Shown here: piece after piece, positions 55,001 through 62,088 of the stretch
Layout: each line of letters opens with the position of its first letter
Numbering within the stretch: the first letter of the stretch is position 1
From: Verrucomicrobiota bacterium
GTDB lineage: Bacteria; Verrucomicrobiota; Verrucomicrobiia; Limisphaerales; UBA1319
Assembly (NCBI GenBank): GCA_022709905.1
Contig: JAKLHY010000048.1
Location: forward strand, 1 to 62,088
Direction of reading: 5' to 3'
Length of the DNA stretch: 62,088 nt
Position numbers and translations under genes: made by a program
The notes under the pieces: model-generated
Seen by the model: the letters and a program-made list of their open reading frames with translations, nothing else
Database searches by the model: none
Told to the model about the DNA's origin: nothing

Positions 55001-55392
55001 AACTGCACCACGCCTTTCTTGGTCGCGATCCAAAGACCTCCCCGGGTGTCCTCGGCCAATGCCTTGCAAACCTCCGAACGAAATGCCGCACACCGAGACG
55101 CGTTGATCAAGGCCGGATTGGCCCCGTCAAAACGAATAACCCCCTCGGGAGTTCCCGCCCAAAGACAACCGTCCCTCGTCTGTAGCAGGCACTCGATCCA
55201 ATCTGCGGGAAATCCCTCTTTTGCTTGCCAGCGGCGCACCAGAAATCGGCCAGGATCCTCCTTCCGGATCACATTCAGTCCCCATTCGGTATCCGGCCTC
55301 GAAGCCGTTTGGCCGGCCTGAAGAAGCCCCCCCAGCAATCCTATGACAACGGCCGATCCCGCGGTCCAGTTCATGTGATGAACCAAATTCAT
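52078..55392 (-). CDS. Propeller-type (Y_Y_Y) sensor histidine kinase
   Basis: 1104 residues from ATG 55392; an ATG six codons further on is equally possible, and a TTG eight codons earlier less likely. Signal peptide, then two-component regulator propeller repeats (W-x-G-T-x-x-G-L or W-I-A-T-x-x-G-x patterns) to about residue 735, and a Y_Y_Y domain (F-K-Y-W-L-E-G-Y-D-H-N-W) near 800. A TM helix (about 870) precedes a HisKA_3 dimerisation domain with phospho-acceptor H914 (R-D-L-H-D-D-V-G) and a HATPase_c domain ending in G-R-G-T-Q-I. Such kinases sense extracellular polysaccharide or its breakdown products. No receiver domain is fused; the response regulator is the next gene. Confidence 0.93.
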   Translation of the reverse strand: MNLVHHMNWTAGSAVVIGLLGGLLQAGQTASRPDTEWGLNVIRKEDPGRFLVRRWQAKEGFPADWIECLLQTRDGCLWAGTPEGVIRFDGANPALINASRCAAFRSEVCKALAEDTRGGLWIATKKGVVQFSEGKARLFLAADGLGGDETTSLWPDKNGGMWVGTSQGCSHYDGSNWRTYVDTNAPSPFVFSVCEDSQGTIWVGNDAGLQRLDPQTSRFTRVWELDEPTNDPEARIVRCMAVDGEGALWFGTDHSVFKLTASRLQRIQLGHSSRHSRVKCILPLEDGQVWAVIGFSLRRWNGESFEPMDTHFGLTDLTATALYQDRESNLWVGTRYGGLVRLKPTPLRLLTKKDGLSHNNVRSLCASRTGDVWIATEGGMNLFHDGLISSVPLGIDEDLYSCRSVWEDRAGNVWVGMAPEGLVWLTRDGGQYQSRVWMPIQSEIAALYEDRSSGIWAGSKRGLVLIEPMTSDDRVSVGSQASPENIVKREWVFQPGEVKVLEGNRLTRLISSGMVYVQEGTNRIGACSMADFERQQPPSWFLMRPRGEPVSYDFRSIVEDRNNSLWFGTASGLCRLENGVIASFLNEDRLPTAGIRCLYKDDHGALWIGTDWGLTCLKDRDSVTIDVRHGLPHRAVHQMIEDQQGFLWIGSPVGIYRINRAELDEAAGGRLQAIQPFILNDSDGMLTSETTMNVQPSVCKTGDGRLWFSTPQGVAIVDPSQACWRPKLPAIQVESIRAMNEVCYDNTRFVVDVPNNGHEPTQNGSVLATTPGDRLIRLPPGSGHYLEIRYSAVDLSASEKLEFKYWLEGYDHNWIEARGRRVAYYTNLRPGNYRFRVRVADKHHRWNPEEATMALALTPFFHETLSFYGLCALGLLGLFAGFHQNRLRHHRKMLRLRQEYALEQERVRIARDLHDDVGASLTEISILSEVARTRSPDSTGSSEHMDRIAETARQAVDRFSELIWTTNPRNDNLENLVSYLREHIARFLESAAVQAELQFPTSIPAVRVSTIFRRHLLLVVKEALNNAVKHAKARSVKIKVNYTENRLEITVEDDGVGMETLEASDAPHGLANMRKRIAELHGTLTLNSSPGRGTQILIKVPLPA

Positions 55393-55603
55393 AACCGCTT
55401 GCAACACCGAATACAAGCCAAACAGAATCTGGAATTTCTTGTTGACGAATGACCGTTCTGCCTGGAGAATTGCGGGGACAAATCCACACCATAGTTATGG
55501 TTTTCCCTTGGTCCCGGCCCGCATGGGATTGGTCAGAGGATCCTCCCCGGCCGCTCCCGCCGGGCACATGAAAGGGTATGAAACCAAATAACCGGAGATG
55601 TAT

Positions 55604-58600
55604 ATGATAAGCACTCTAAAAGCCAAAAAAACAACCCTCGTTATCCTCGTCGGTTTCGCCATGGCCTTGTCCGCCATGGCCCGTGTGGTGGACAATTTCG
55701 ATGACAACATCAAAACCGCCTGGAGTGATTTTCCCGTCGTTGACCACCCCTCCCTGCTCTCGCAGGAACAAGGGGGGCAGTTCGTCCTGGACGTGCCCCA
55801 GGCCCTTGTCATGGCGAGCGACGCGGGCCTGTTTACGTGCAGTGTCAAGACATCCGAAGAATACGCCATCCGCGAGGGTGTCACCCTCGAATACCGGGTC
55901 GATCTGACTCAAGGCGCAGGCAACGACGCCTATGCGGTGCTCGCCTTCGTTCCCAACGGCATCGATCCTAAACAAACCTTGGGCTATAGCTTGGCCAAGT
56001 CCGCCGATGAAATCATCCTCGTCAAAGCCTTAAACCATTATTTCATCGACGACGACACTCCCGCCGCAACCGTCAAACACCAAAACGTGACGCTGGTGCT
56101 GACGCTAACCGGCAGAGGCGGCAATGTCGTCATCACCGGCAAAGTCCTCGATAAGGACGCTCAAAACGCTGTGCTTTGGGAGAAAACCGTCACGGATACC
56201 CCCGGCATCGATTTTGGCAATGAAGGCGAACTGGGAGCCATTGGACAAAAACCTTTCATTGACGCCATGGGATCCGGTCGTTTCGCGCTTTATCTCTACG
56301 CGATCAAGCGCCCGGCCATCGAGGACACCTATCGCGCCGCCTTTGATAACGCCGAAGCCGTCGTGCTCGAATCGACCGTCGTGGACGATTTCAATGACAA
56401 CAAGAAGACCGACTGGACTGACTATCCTGTGGCCGATCTTCCCTTCCTCCTGCCACAAGAAACCGGAGGCGCCTTCGTCATGGACGTTCCCCAGGCGGCT
56501 GTCGGGGCCAGTGACGCCGGCCTCTTTACCGCCAGTCTCAAGACCTCCAGGGAATACACGATCCAAGAAGGCGAACCCCTCGAATTCAGCGTCGATCTGA
56601 CGCAAGGTTCCGGCAACGACGCCTACGCCGTCCTGGCCTTTTCGCCCCAAGGCATTGATCCCAAGCAGACGCTCGGCTACAGCCTTGCCAAATCCGCCAA
56701 CGAAATCATCCTGGTCAAGGCGCTGGACCATTACTTCATCGACGACGACACCCCGGAAGCGACCGTCAAACACGAGAACGTCAAACTCGTCCTGTCCCTC
56801 GTTGGAAAGAATGGAAATGTCGTGATTACGGGCAAGGTTCTCGATAAGGACAACCAGAATGCTGTCCTCTGGGAAAAGACCGTGACCGACACTCCGGGAG
56901 CCGATTTTGGCAATGAGGCCGAACTGGGAGCGGTCGCTCAAAAACCGTTCATTGCGCCCAATCCCCCGAGCCAGGGCAAAGGCTCGTTCGCCCTCTATCT
57001 TTATGCGATCAAGCGCTCTCCACTGGAAGACAATTACCGGGTGGCCTTCGACAACGCCACCGTCCAAGCCCCGCCGGTGCAGGGCAATCAGCCGCCGGTC
57101 ATTACCGATGTCCTTCCGAAAACCTCAAGCAGTTTCCTGGCCCCCGCCACTTCGATCAGTTTTAAAGCCGCCGATGACCAACCGCTTGCGGACAACCAGA
57201 TCTCAATCGAGTTAAACGGGACGGCATACACGACCGCCAACGGCCTGACGCTGTCAGGCGATCCTAGCGCCCGAACCGTCTCCCTGGCCGGCAAACTCGA
57301 GGCGAATGTGAATTACACCGCCCTGCTCAAAGTCGTCGATGCGGGCGGCGTCGCCGTCAGCACCACGATCTACTTCGACACCTTCGCGACCTCTCTCATG
57401 ACCATCGAGGCGGAGGACTATAATTTCGATGGCGGCAGCTACTACAACAATCCCATCCCGATCGCCGAGGGGCTCGGTCCTCAGGCGCAATCCTATAGCG
57501 GCCAAACCGGTGTGAGCCTGGTGGATTATAACGACACTCGAACCACTCCGAACGGCGCCAATACGATGTATCGCCTCAATGATCCCGTCCGCATGCAGCA
57601 TACTTATGATGTGCCCCGGAAAAAATTCCAAGATGCGGGAGGAACCGACTCGGGCGTCTTTGACTACGACGTAGGCGATCTGGCAGCCGATGAATGGATC
57701 CAATACACCCGGGATTTCCCCGCCGGCTCCTACGAGGTCTACCTGCGTCAATCCCTGCTGAACATCGTGAACGCGGAATCTCATTTGCAGCTGGTCACAG
57801 GTGACCGGACGCAACCCGACGCGGCCACGCAATTCCTCGGCACTTTCCTGGCCGGGATCACCGGCTTCAACTACCGGAACTTCCCCCTGACCGACGGCTC
57901 GGGCCAAAATAAAATCGTCCTGAAGCTGTCCGGCCCAACCACGCTGCGGTTGAAACAAATCACCCCTGATCCCGGCGACGGAAGCCGGTTCCAAAACTAC
58001 CTGGTCTTCATCCCGGTCGCGGATACTGGCGTTCAACGGGCAACGGTGAGCGAAGTCAACCCTGCCGCCGATTCCATCCAGCAAACGGCCTTCCTCACGG
58101 TCCAAGCCACGATCGCCAATCGGGATACTACGGTTGATGTCTCATCGGTGAAACTCGATTTGAATGGACAAACCGTGCCTGCCACGGTGACCTCCACCGC
58201 CACCGGCGCCACCGTGCGCTATAGTGTGTCCCCCTTGCCGTCCTCCGATGCCATGAATCTGGCCCGGGTCTATTTTAAAGATAACCAGGGCACTAATATC
58301 GAAACCAGTTGGAAGTTCGCCATCAGTTATTATTCGCTCAAGACCGCCAACCGCCAGCCCGGCCCCGGCAAGAATCGCGGATTCAACGTCCGTATGGTCC
58401 AGGCGGTGGCCGGCGAGGTCTCCATCGATAGCCCCGAAATGGCGGAAAAACAACTGGCCGGTCAACTGCCCACTCCCCCGTTCATCACCACCAATACCGT
58501 CAGCCAGCTCGTCAATTGGACTCAGGACGACCGGAACAATGGCAATTTCCAGGATCCGAATTACCCGGATGCACTGGTGCCCGGCCTCGAACTCTATGGC

Positions 58601-59149
58601 TATAACGGTGACAATGATTTCTCCGTTGAAATGACGGCATGGCTCGAACTCAAAGCCGGCGGCTATCGCCTGGGAATTCTCACCGACGACGGCTTCAAGC
58701 TCACCTCCGGCGCCACCCTGAGCGATCAGTCGGCGGTGATGGCCCTCAATGATGGCACCTCCAACCTGACCCTCGATTTCGTCGCGCCCGTCGACGGATT
58801 CTATCCCTTCAGGCTGATCTGGTACGAACGGGCGGGGAACGCCTACGCCGAATGGTTCTCCGTGGATCCCGCGACCGGCGCGCGCACCTTGATCAACGAT
58901 CCTGCATCGCCCACCGCCATCAAGGCCTGGACCGATATCGTGCCGGCTCCAGCCGTTACCGTGGAATCTTCGGTCCTGGTTTCATCCGGATATGCTGCCG
59001 ATGCAACCGCTGTAGTGGACACCTCAGCTCGACGTGTCCTGGTGCCGATCAACGGCAACGTCCGGTTCTACCGCCTGGCAGGCCCTCAGGCCCTCAAAAT
59101 CACCTCGATCCAAGTGCAAGAATCGAATGTCGTCATGACTTACGAATAA
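55604..59149 (+). CDS. Secreted carbohydrate-binding-like protein with duplicated N-terminal domain and PA14-like domain
   Basis: 1181 residues from ATG 55604, with GGAG six bases upstream; the ATG at 55598 abuts the GGAG and is less likely. Signal peptide to about residue 26. Two near-identical domains of 231 residues lie in tandem (28-258 and 259-489). An Ig/cadherin-like spacer is followed by a CBM6/35-like domain (E-A-E-D-Y near 600, W-I-Q-Y-T near 703) to about 805. A PA14-like region (L-G-I-L-T-D-D-G-F-K-L near 1025) comes next, and a short C-terminal region contains F-Y-R-L. No catalytic residues are evident. It is transcribed divergently from the propeller kinase operon, a likely regulator. 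Confidence 0.85.
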   Translation: MISTLKAKKTTLVILVGFAMALSAMARVVDNFDDNIKTAWSDFPVVDHPSLLSQEQGGQFVLDVPQALVMASDAGLFTCSVKTSEEYAIREGVTLEYRVDLTQGAGNDAYAVLAFVPNGIDPKQTLGYSLAKSADEIILVKALNHYFIDDDTPAATVKHQNVTLVLTLTGRGGNVVITGKVLDKDAQNAVLWEKTVTDTPGIDFGNEGELGAIGQKPFIDAMGSGRFALYLYAIKRPAIEDTYRAAFDNAEAVVLESTVVDDFNDNKKTDWTDYPVADLPFLLPQETGGAFVMDVPQAAVGASDAGLFTASLKTSREYTIQEGEPLEFSVDLTQGSGNDAYAVLAFSPQGIDPKQTLGYSLAKSANEIILVKALDHYFIDDDTPEATVKHENVKLVLSLVGKNGNVVITGKVLDKDNQNAVLWEKTVTDTPGADFGNEAELGAVAQKPFIAPNPPSQGKGSFALYLYAIKRSPLEDNYRVAFDNATVQAPPVQGNQPPVITDVLPKTSSSFLAPATSISFKAADDQPLADNQISIELNGTAYTTANGLTLSGDPSARTVSLAGKLEANVNYTALLKVVDAGGVAVSTTIYFDTFATSLMTIEAEDYNFDGGSYYNNPIPIAEGLGPQAQSYSGQTGVSLVDYNDTRTTPNGANTMYRLNDPVRMQHTYDVPRKKFQDAGGTDSGVFDYDVGDLAADEWIQYTRDFPAGSYEVYLRQSLLNIVNAESHLQLVTGDRTQPDAATQFLGTFLAGITGFNYRNFPLTDGSGQNKIVLKLSGPTTLRLKQITPDPGDGSRFQNYLVFIPVADTGVQRATVSEVNPAADSIQQTAFLTVQATIANRDTTVDVSSVKLDLNGQTVPATVTSTATGATVRYSVSPLPSSDAMNLARVYFKDNQGTNIETSWKFAISYYSLKTANRQPGPGKNRGFNVRMVQAVAGEVSIDSPEMAEKQLAGQLPTPPFITTNTVSQLVNWTQDDRNNGNFQDPNYPDALVPGLELYGYNGDNDFSVEMTAWLELKAGGYRLGILTDDGFKLTSGATLSDQSAVMALNDGTSNLTLDFVAPVDGFYPFRLIWYERAGNAYAEWFSVDPATGARTLINDPASPTAIKAWTDIVPAPAVTVESSVLVSSGYAADATAVVDTSARRVLVPINGNVRFYRLAGPQALKITSIQVQESNVVMTYE
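55685..57070 (+). repeat. In-frame tandem duplication of a 693-bp coding unit
   Basis: Copy 1 runs about 55685-56377 and copy 2 about 56378-57070, each 231 codons. The copies share long identical protein stretches (for example D-P-K-Q-T-L-G-Y-S-L-A-K-S-A, then H-Y-F-I-D-D-D-T-P). By eye about three quarters of the residues are identical. The unit boundary falls cleanly at V-V-D-(N/D)-F-(D/N)-D-N, indicating an old but not ancient duplication or recent gene conversion. Confidence 0.88.
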
Positions 59150-59222
59150 CTCGGCCATCCCTGCGGTGGGATGCGGCTCGGTCGGCCCAGACGGTCCGAT
59201 CCTCCTTGGCGCACGAGGGAAT

Positions 59223-59257
59223 TTCACGCAAAGGCGCGAAGGCGCAGGGACGAAAGG
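59223..59257. repeat. Dispersed repeat fragment (TTCACGCAAAGGCGCGAAGG type)
   Basis: The sequence ACGCAAAGGCGCGAAGGCG-CAGG-GA with its GGCGC-AAGG periodicity resembles an intergenic repeat that recurs in many Planctomycetota, Verrucomicrobiota and cyanobacterial genomes. Only one copy is seen in this window, so its identity as a repeat rests on memory of the motif. It sits at the boundary between the 55604 gene and the degraded region. Confidence 0.4.
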
Positions 59258-59309
59258 TAGGGCGCGATCGATGGGCGCGCTGAACGCAGGGACTTAAGAG
59301 CGGGATGCT

Positions 59310-59771
59310 TCAGACAAGCCCGGTCGTCCCAAGCGGTCCGTCCCTACCTGATCTTTTATACCGCGCCGGTCTGGACCCAGCAAACGACGGGATCAAGGCC
59401 CTTTGCCCCTCGATGAATTGCGATACGATGGTGTTGGCCAGTTTCAGTTTGGCGGGCACATCGGGATATTCGTGCAGCAGAATCATGCAGACACTCAGAA
59501 TGTCACCGGCCGCCGTCGTGTCCACCGTCCGAGCCGGATAAGCTGGCACACGGCAGTAGCCCTGGCCGTCGTCGGCAATCACGCCTTTCTCGCCGAGCGT
59601 GACAACCACTCCATGGCCATAGCGTTGTCTCAGCTGGCGGATGCAGGGCTGGCGATCCGGCTCCTCAGCGAGGTGGGCGAGGGCACAGGCCTGGAGGGCA
59701 AACTTTTCGGAAGCCACCAAAAAGTTCACCTTGCCGGCCAGGGTGTCGATTCCTTCTCGCCATGGGTATGG
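59310..59771 (-). pseudogene. C-terminal fragment of a PfkB-family sugar kinase
   Basis: The frame reads L-V-A-S-E-K-F-A near its start and V-V-V-T-L-G-E-K-G-V in the middle. Then comes D-T-T-A-A-G-D, the PfkB signature-2 motif (normally D-T-T/x-G-A-G-D) with the catalytic Asp at its end. The first glycine of the G-A-G-D anion hole is Ala here. The N-terminal half of the kinase is missing, and no ATG starts the frame (a GTG at 59729 is the first candidate). It runs out of a HicB-like fragment in another phase, so it is almost certainly a remnant. Confidence 0.7.
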
Positions 59772-59872
59772 CAGCCGGGCAATTCCGGAACGCGGGCCAC
59801 ATCGTAGCCCTCCTCATCCCGCTCCACGATCACGCTGAACTCACGTTGAGTGGTTTTTCGCATAGCAACCAT
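59726..59872 (-). pseudogene. N-terminal fragment of a HicB-family antitoxin
   Basis: From ATG 59872 or 59863 the frame reads R-E-F-S-V-I-V-E-R-D-E-E-G-Y-D-V-A-R-V-P-E-L-P-G, then C-H-T-H-G-E. This is the canonical first half of HicB antitoxins (x-F-x-V-x-(I/V)-E-x-D-E-x-G-Y-x-V-A-x-V-P-E-L-x-G-C). The following helix and DNA-binding part are missing; the sequence instead runs into the PfkB fragment, with the junction near 59750-59770. No HicA gene is adjacent. Confidence 0.65.
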
Positions 59873-59967
59873 AGGCCAGAAAAGCGCTGGATGCGCAAGC
59901 GACCGAACGAAAAAGGGCGATCCAGCCCCCGGGCGAGACTCGCTGCACTGCCTGGATCGATGAATTC

Positions 59968-60111
59968 TCACGGAGGCACCGAGTCCGACATCGGCGGCTC
60001 ACGGGCCTTGCGCTTGATCAGCGCCGCCGTCACGGGTTTGAGTAGAATGCCCTCTTCGGTAGCCGTGACCACAACACGGGTACCGTTCTCGATGTGGGTA
60101 AAGAGTGCAAA
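59968..60111 (-). pseudogene. Possible C-terminal fragment of an AbrB/MazE-fold protein
   Basis: The frame contains I-E-N-G-T-R-V-V-V-T-A-T-E-E-G-I-L-L-K-P-V, which resembles the second half of the AbrB/SpoVT swapped-hairpin domain (G-D-x-V-x-(V/I)-x-x-x-E-x-G-(I/V)-x-L-x-P-V). No start codon fits it, and the upstream part of the domain is not visible. It lies immediately upstream of the HicB fragment on the same strand. Identification is tentative because the matched segment is short. Confidence 0.3.
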
Positions 60112-60484
60112 ATCGCAATGGGATCCCCACTTAGCCTTTCGTGGTGGTAATAGCTCCGCTTCCAAAAATACAACTGCTCCTTCTGCTCGAAAGCCACCGA
60201 AAGCTTGAATACAGGAATCGGTGGTTTTCCATCGCCGCGGCAAACTGGCGATGCCCAGTCGAAGGCATGCGTGACCAGGTAAGGAAAAGGGGCATCTCGC
60301 CACGACGACGCAGGCTCGCTGGCATTATCATCGACGATTCTCCACACAGGTATTCTGCCGAAGGCATCGGTAACCTTCTTGAGTTCCCTCTTGCGGTATT
60401 GTGAGGGCAGTGACAACCGATTGTCAGCTGCGGCGCTTTCGCGGGGCTCTGTGCATCCGCTGGATTGACGTTCGTCGTGTCCAT
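60030..60484 (-). pseudogene. Unrecognised, probably frameshifted coding remnant
   Basis: An ATG at 60484 begins a frame reading M-D-T-T-N-V-N-P-A-D-A-Q-S-P. Another frame of the same strand carries a convincing protein-like run from about 60415 to 60120 (K-K-V-T-D-A-F-G-R-I-P-V-W-R-I-V-D-D-N, then F-K-L-S-V-A-F-E-Q-K-E-Q-L-Y-F-W-K-R). This suggests one gene broken by a frameshift near 60415-60430. I recognise no family. It overlaps the AbrB-like remnant in a different frame. Confidence 0.3.
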
Positions 60485-60556
60485 AGCTCCATATTCTCCG
60501 GCCTAATCTCTCGCACCCCCAGCGACGTCCGGGCAAGTCACCGCGCTCAGAAGGGT

Positions 60557-60633
60557 AACCACAGATGGACGCGGATCAACACAGATAAAAACTCAGACTT
60601 CGAATCGGTGTCCATCCGTTTTCATCTGTGGTT
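60557..60633. repeat. Dispersed palindromic repeat (AACCACAGATG...CATCTGTGGTT)
   Basis: The arms AACCACAGATG and CATCTGTGGTT are perfect inverted repeats, extended inward by CGGAT and ATCCG. The centre contains ACACAGATAAAA. Repeats of exactly this type, reading AACCACAGATGGAC-GCGGAT-AACACAGAT, are abundant between genes in Planctomycetota and Verrucomicrobiota. Only one copy is visible in this window. Length 77 bp; it could fold into a long hairpin. Confidence 0.6.
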
Positions 60634-60712
60634 GCACAACTCCGAACATGCCTGGCGCGTAGCGCCGACCGTTGAATTGATCTGGGAGCGAATCGGCTGG
60701 CTCTCGTTCGCT

Positions 60713-61615
60713 TCACCGTCTGGGTTCGACAAGAGGCGTCTCTGTTCTACTGGCCACAGCCAGGCCTAGAGTAACCCAGACCAACATTCCCACCAAGCCC
60801 GTAACCCCGCCCAGCAGCGGGTGAACCGTGGGAAAGAGAATGCGCCAAACGCCGTAAAACTGGCCATTGAAAGCTCCATGCATCCACCCAGCTAGAACTG
60901 AGCTCCGGTGCTGAAGCGTCATCTCGTTGATATAAATACCAAACGTCGTCGTCATGCCAATCATGCCAAGTACACCGAGCGCTGGAAAGCCGGGGTAGTT
61001 AAAATCCGCTAGAATCAGTGGGGCGTGCCACAGTCCCCAAATGATCCCGACCAGGGTGTAGGCTTTCCATTTCCCCAGCGGCATCAATTTAGGCAGGAGG
61101 TAGCCGCGCCAGCCGAACTCTTCGCCAAAGCCAAAAAGTCCGTTCACAACGGGCCCTAAGACCAGACTGGCGAGGAAGATGGCAGGCAGCACCACGCGGG
61201 GCTTAGGCATATCTGCCGTGTCAATGCCCTTGCCAGCCAAGGCGTGGCGCAGGCTTTCCAACTCCCAATCCGGCGTTGCCAACCCGACCAGCCAAGTCAG
61301 CGCGTAAATGACCGCGAACGCCGCCGGGATGGCCAGGGCGGACATGGCGTATGGCTTGAGAGCGCCGATCCGCAAATTCGTCACACCAAATCCCTCCTTG
61401 GTGATGAACTTCACGACGATCACGGTCGAAATAGTGGGAACCCACATGACCATGCCGATGAGGAGTGGTGCATATACCGGCGGCATCGGTCCCGCGGAAG
61501 TAAGCCCGAAATTCATGCGCATGCCGGACCCAATGAGGCAGCCCTCATAGGCGAAGGTCATGCCGAAGGTCAGCGCCAGGAAAGCCCAAAGCCCCTTGCG
61601 ATCAATCACGGCCAT
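60713..61615 (-). CDS. CPBP-family (CAAX protease/bacteriocin-processing) intramembrane protease
   Basis: 300 residues, about eight hydrophobic helices. The family active-site motifs are present: G-E165-E166-F-G-W-R170 (EExxxR), W-H197-A-P-L, and W-M-H-G-A-F-N near residue 245. Members are intramembrane glutamic proteases with roles in prenyl-protein processing in eukaryotes and in bacteriocin immunity or signalling in bacteria. Substrate unknown, no operon partner. The ATG start lacks a strong ribosome-binding site. It appears intact among degraded neighbours. Confidence 0.9.
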   Translation of the reverse strand: MAVIDRKGLWAFLALTFGMTFAYEGCLIGSGMRMNFGLTSAGPMPPVYAPLLIGMVMWVPTISTVIVVKFITKEGFGVTNLRIGALKPYAMSALAIPAAFAVIYALTWLVGLATPDWELESLRHALAGKGIDTADMPKPRVVLPAIFLASLVLGPVVNGLFGFGEEFGWRGYLLPKLMPLGKWKAYTLVGIIWGLWHAPLILADFNYPGFPALGVLGMIGMTTTFGIYINEMTLQHRSSVLAGWMHGAFNGQFYGVWRILFPTVHPLLGGVTGLVGMLVWVTLGLAVASRTETPLVEPRR

Positions 61616-61759
61616 ACGATTGATATCGAACGACCCAGCTCAGCGACCCGGCTCACGGGAGGCAACAATTGCAGCCACGACGCCCCCCCGGGTTCGCTGG
61701 AGCGACTTGATACTTCCATTCAAGCCCTTGGTGGTTTGCCCTAACTTCCCGGGCAACGG

Positions 61760-61785
61760 GCGGGGAGTGTTGCAGTACCCCCCGC
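61760..61785. other. GC-rich hairpin in the stretch upstream of the CPBP gene
   Basis: GCGGGG and CCCCGC arms surround a 14-base loop. It has no T-run. The stretch 61616-61838 otherwise shows no gene; it separates the CPBP gene from the transposase remnant on the opposite strand. Confidence 0.25.
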
Positions 61786-61838
61786 GTTAACGATTGAATC
61801 ATTAACCGGTGCTCTTGAGCATCCCCATCAGTATACGC

Positions 61839-61970
61839 ATGAAGTATTTCATCTCCACCACCGATTTCAATTGCGGAATCGATCTGCATGCTCATCGGCC
61901 AATCCCTGGGCCTGACCCTCCTCTACGAGATCGGAGACATTAGGCGGTCAACTGTCGCCAAGACAACTGA
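61839..61970 (+). pseudogene. Internally deleted IS110-family transposase remnant
   Basis: An ATG at 61839 starts M-K-Y-F-I-S-T-T-D-F-N-C-G-I-D-L-H-A, which matches the DEDD-type N-terminus of IS110-family transposases (first catalytic Asp in G-I-D-L-H). It then changes phase into G-L-T-L-L-Y-E-I-G-D-I-R-R-S, which corresponds to the C-terminal Transposase_20 region (x-L-L-Y-E-I-G-D-I-x-R-F). About 200 residues between the two are missing and the frame is shifted. The remnant continues without recognisable sequence toward the window end. Confidence 0.6.
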
Positions 61971-62088
61971 CTTGATGGCAGGTGGATGCGGAAAAAAATC
62001 GGTTCTTTTTTGGCCTCAGCGCCTACATTCCGCACCTCAAAAACGGGGATTTCCGTGATTTATGTCGCGGCAAGCTTCAGAGGCTGAA

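Noticed and set aside
59310..59729. A functional short PfkB kinase
   Set aside because: The sugar-binding half is missing, and the first glycine of the G-A-G-D motif is alanine.
60131..60484. Intact 117-residue protein from ATG 60484
   Set aside because: After about 25 codons the protein-like signal moves to another frame, so the frame as it stands is probably not translated product.
61653..61895. 80-residue minus-strand frame next to the IS110 remnant
   Set aside because: It covers the GC hairpin and antisense of the transposase start, with no family resemblance.

Overview
The window looks like chromosome of a Verrucomicrobiota bacterium, most likely the Limisphaerales/Pedosphaera side (former subdivision 3). 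That placement is inferred from gene content: prepilin-like proteins with an H-X9-DG motif, twin-arginine Gfo/Idh/MocA oxidoreductases, double FG-GAP/ASPIC-UnbV proteins, propeller-type histidine kinases, very large secreted repeat proteins, and a recurring C-terminal tail ending in F-Y-R-L. No rRNA, tRNA or CRISPR array was seen. Most of the window is GC-rich; one short tract at 152-232 is nearly pure A+T.

Layout. 0.3-4.2 kb (minus): CPA2-type cation/proton antiporter behind a Tat-exported protein with a sugar-isomerase-like look. 4.4-11.1 kb (plus): two large secreted proteins, one with three jelly-roll-like repeats and one a double FG-GAP/UnbV propeller. 11.2-12.6 kb (minus): exported nitroreductase overlapping a pseudopilin. 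12.7-14.0 kb (plus): PQQ-type propeller. 14.0-17.0 kb (minus): a decayed accessory island with a DUF1156-methylase fragment, WD40 fragment, a palindromic repeat, an intact AAA+/DUF4143 ATPase, a DUF1016 fragment, and a VapB-like gene followed by an internally deleted vapC. 17.2-20.6 kb (minus): two Tat-type Gfo/Idh/MocA oxidoreductases plus a small HEAT-like protein. 20.8-27.4 kb (plus): DUF2339 and DUF3999 membrane proteins, then an aldolase-like TIM-barrel protein. 27.4-31.0 kb (minus): a giant secreted metzincin-like protease. 31.3-31.6 kb: a 284-bp MITE-like element. 31.9-34.1 kb (plus): DUF485 plus ActP-like acetate symporter.

34.3-51.1 kb holds eight genes in a row on the minus strand: GntR/YtrA regulator, ABC ATPase, secreted beta-propeller, pseudopilin, ABC permease-like membrane protein, alpha-2-macroglobulin, a Cache-PAS-CBS-DUF294 sensor, and a metallophosphoesterase. 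The first five look like one operon under an autoregulated promoter whose inverted-repeat operator sits between the -35 and -10 boxes. I consider this the best candidate for an undescribed system: an ABC module encoded together with a secreted propeller and a pseudopilin, possibly for envelope stress or surface-protein export.

51.4-55.4 kb (minus) is a propeller histidine kinase with a NarL-type response regulator. It is divergent from a 1181-residue secreted carbohydrate-binding-like protein (55.6-59.1 kb) that contains an in-frame 693-bp tandem duplication. 59.2-60.6 kb is a second gene graveyard (PfkB, HicB and AbrB-like fragments plus dispersed repeats). A CPBP-type membrane protease and an internally deleted IS110-type transposase close the window.
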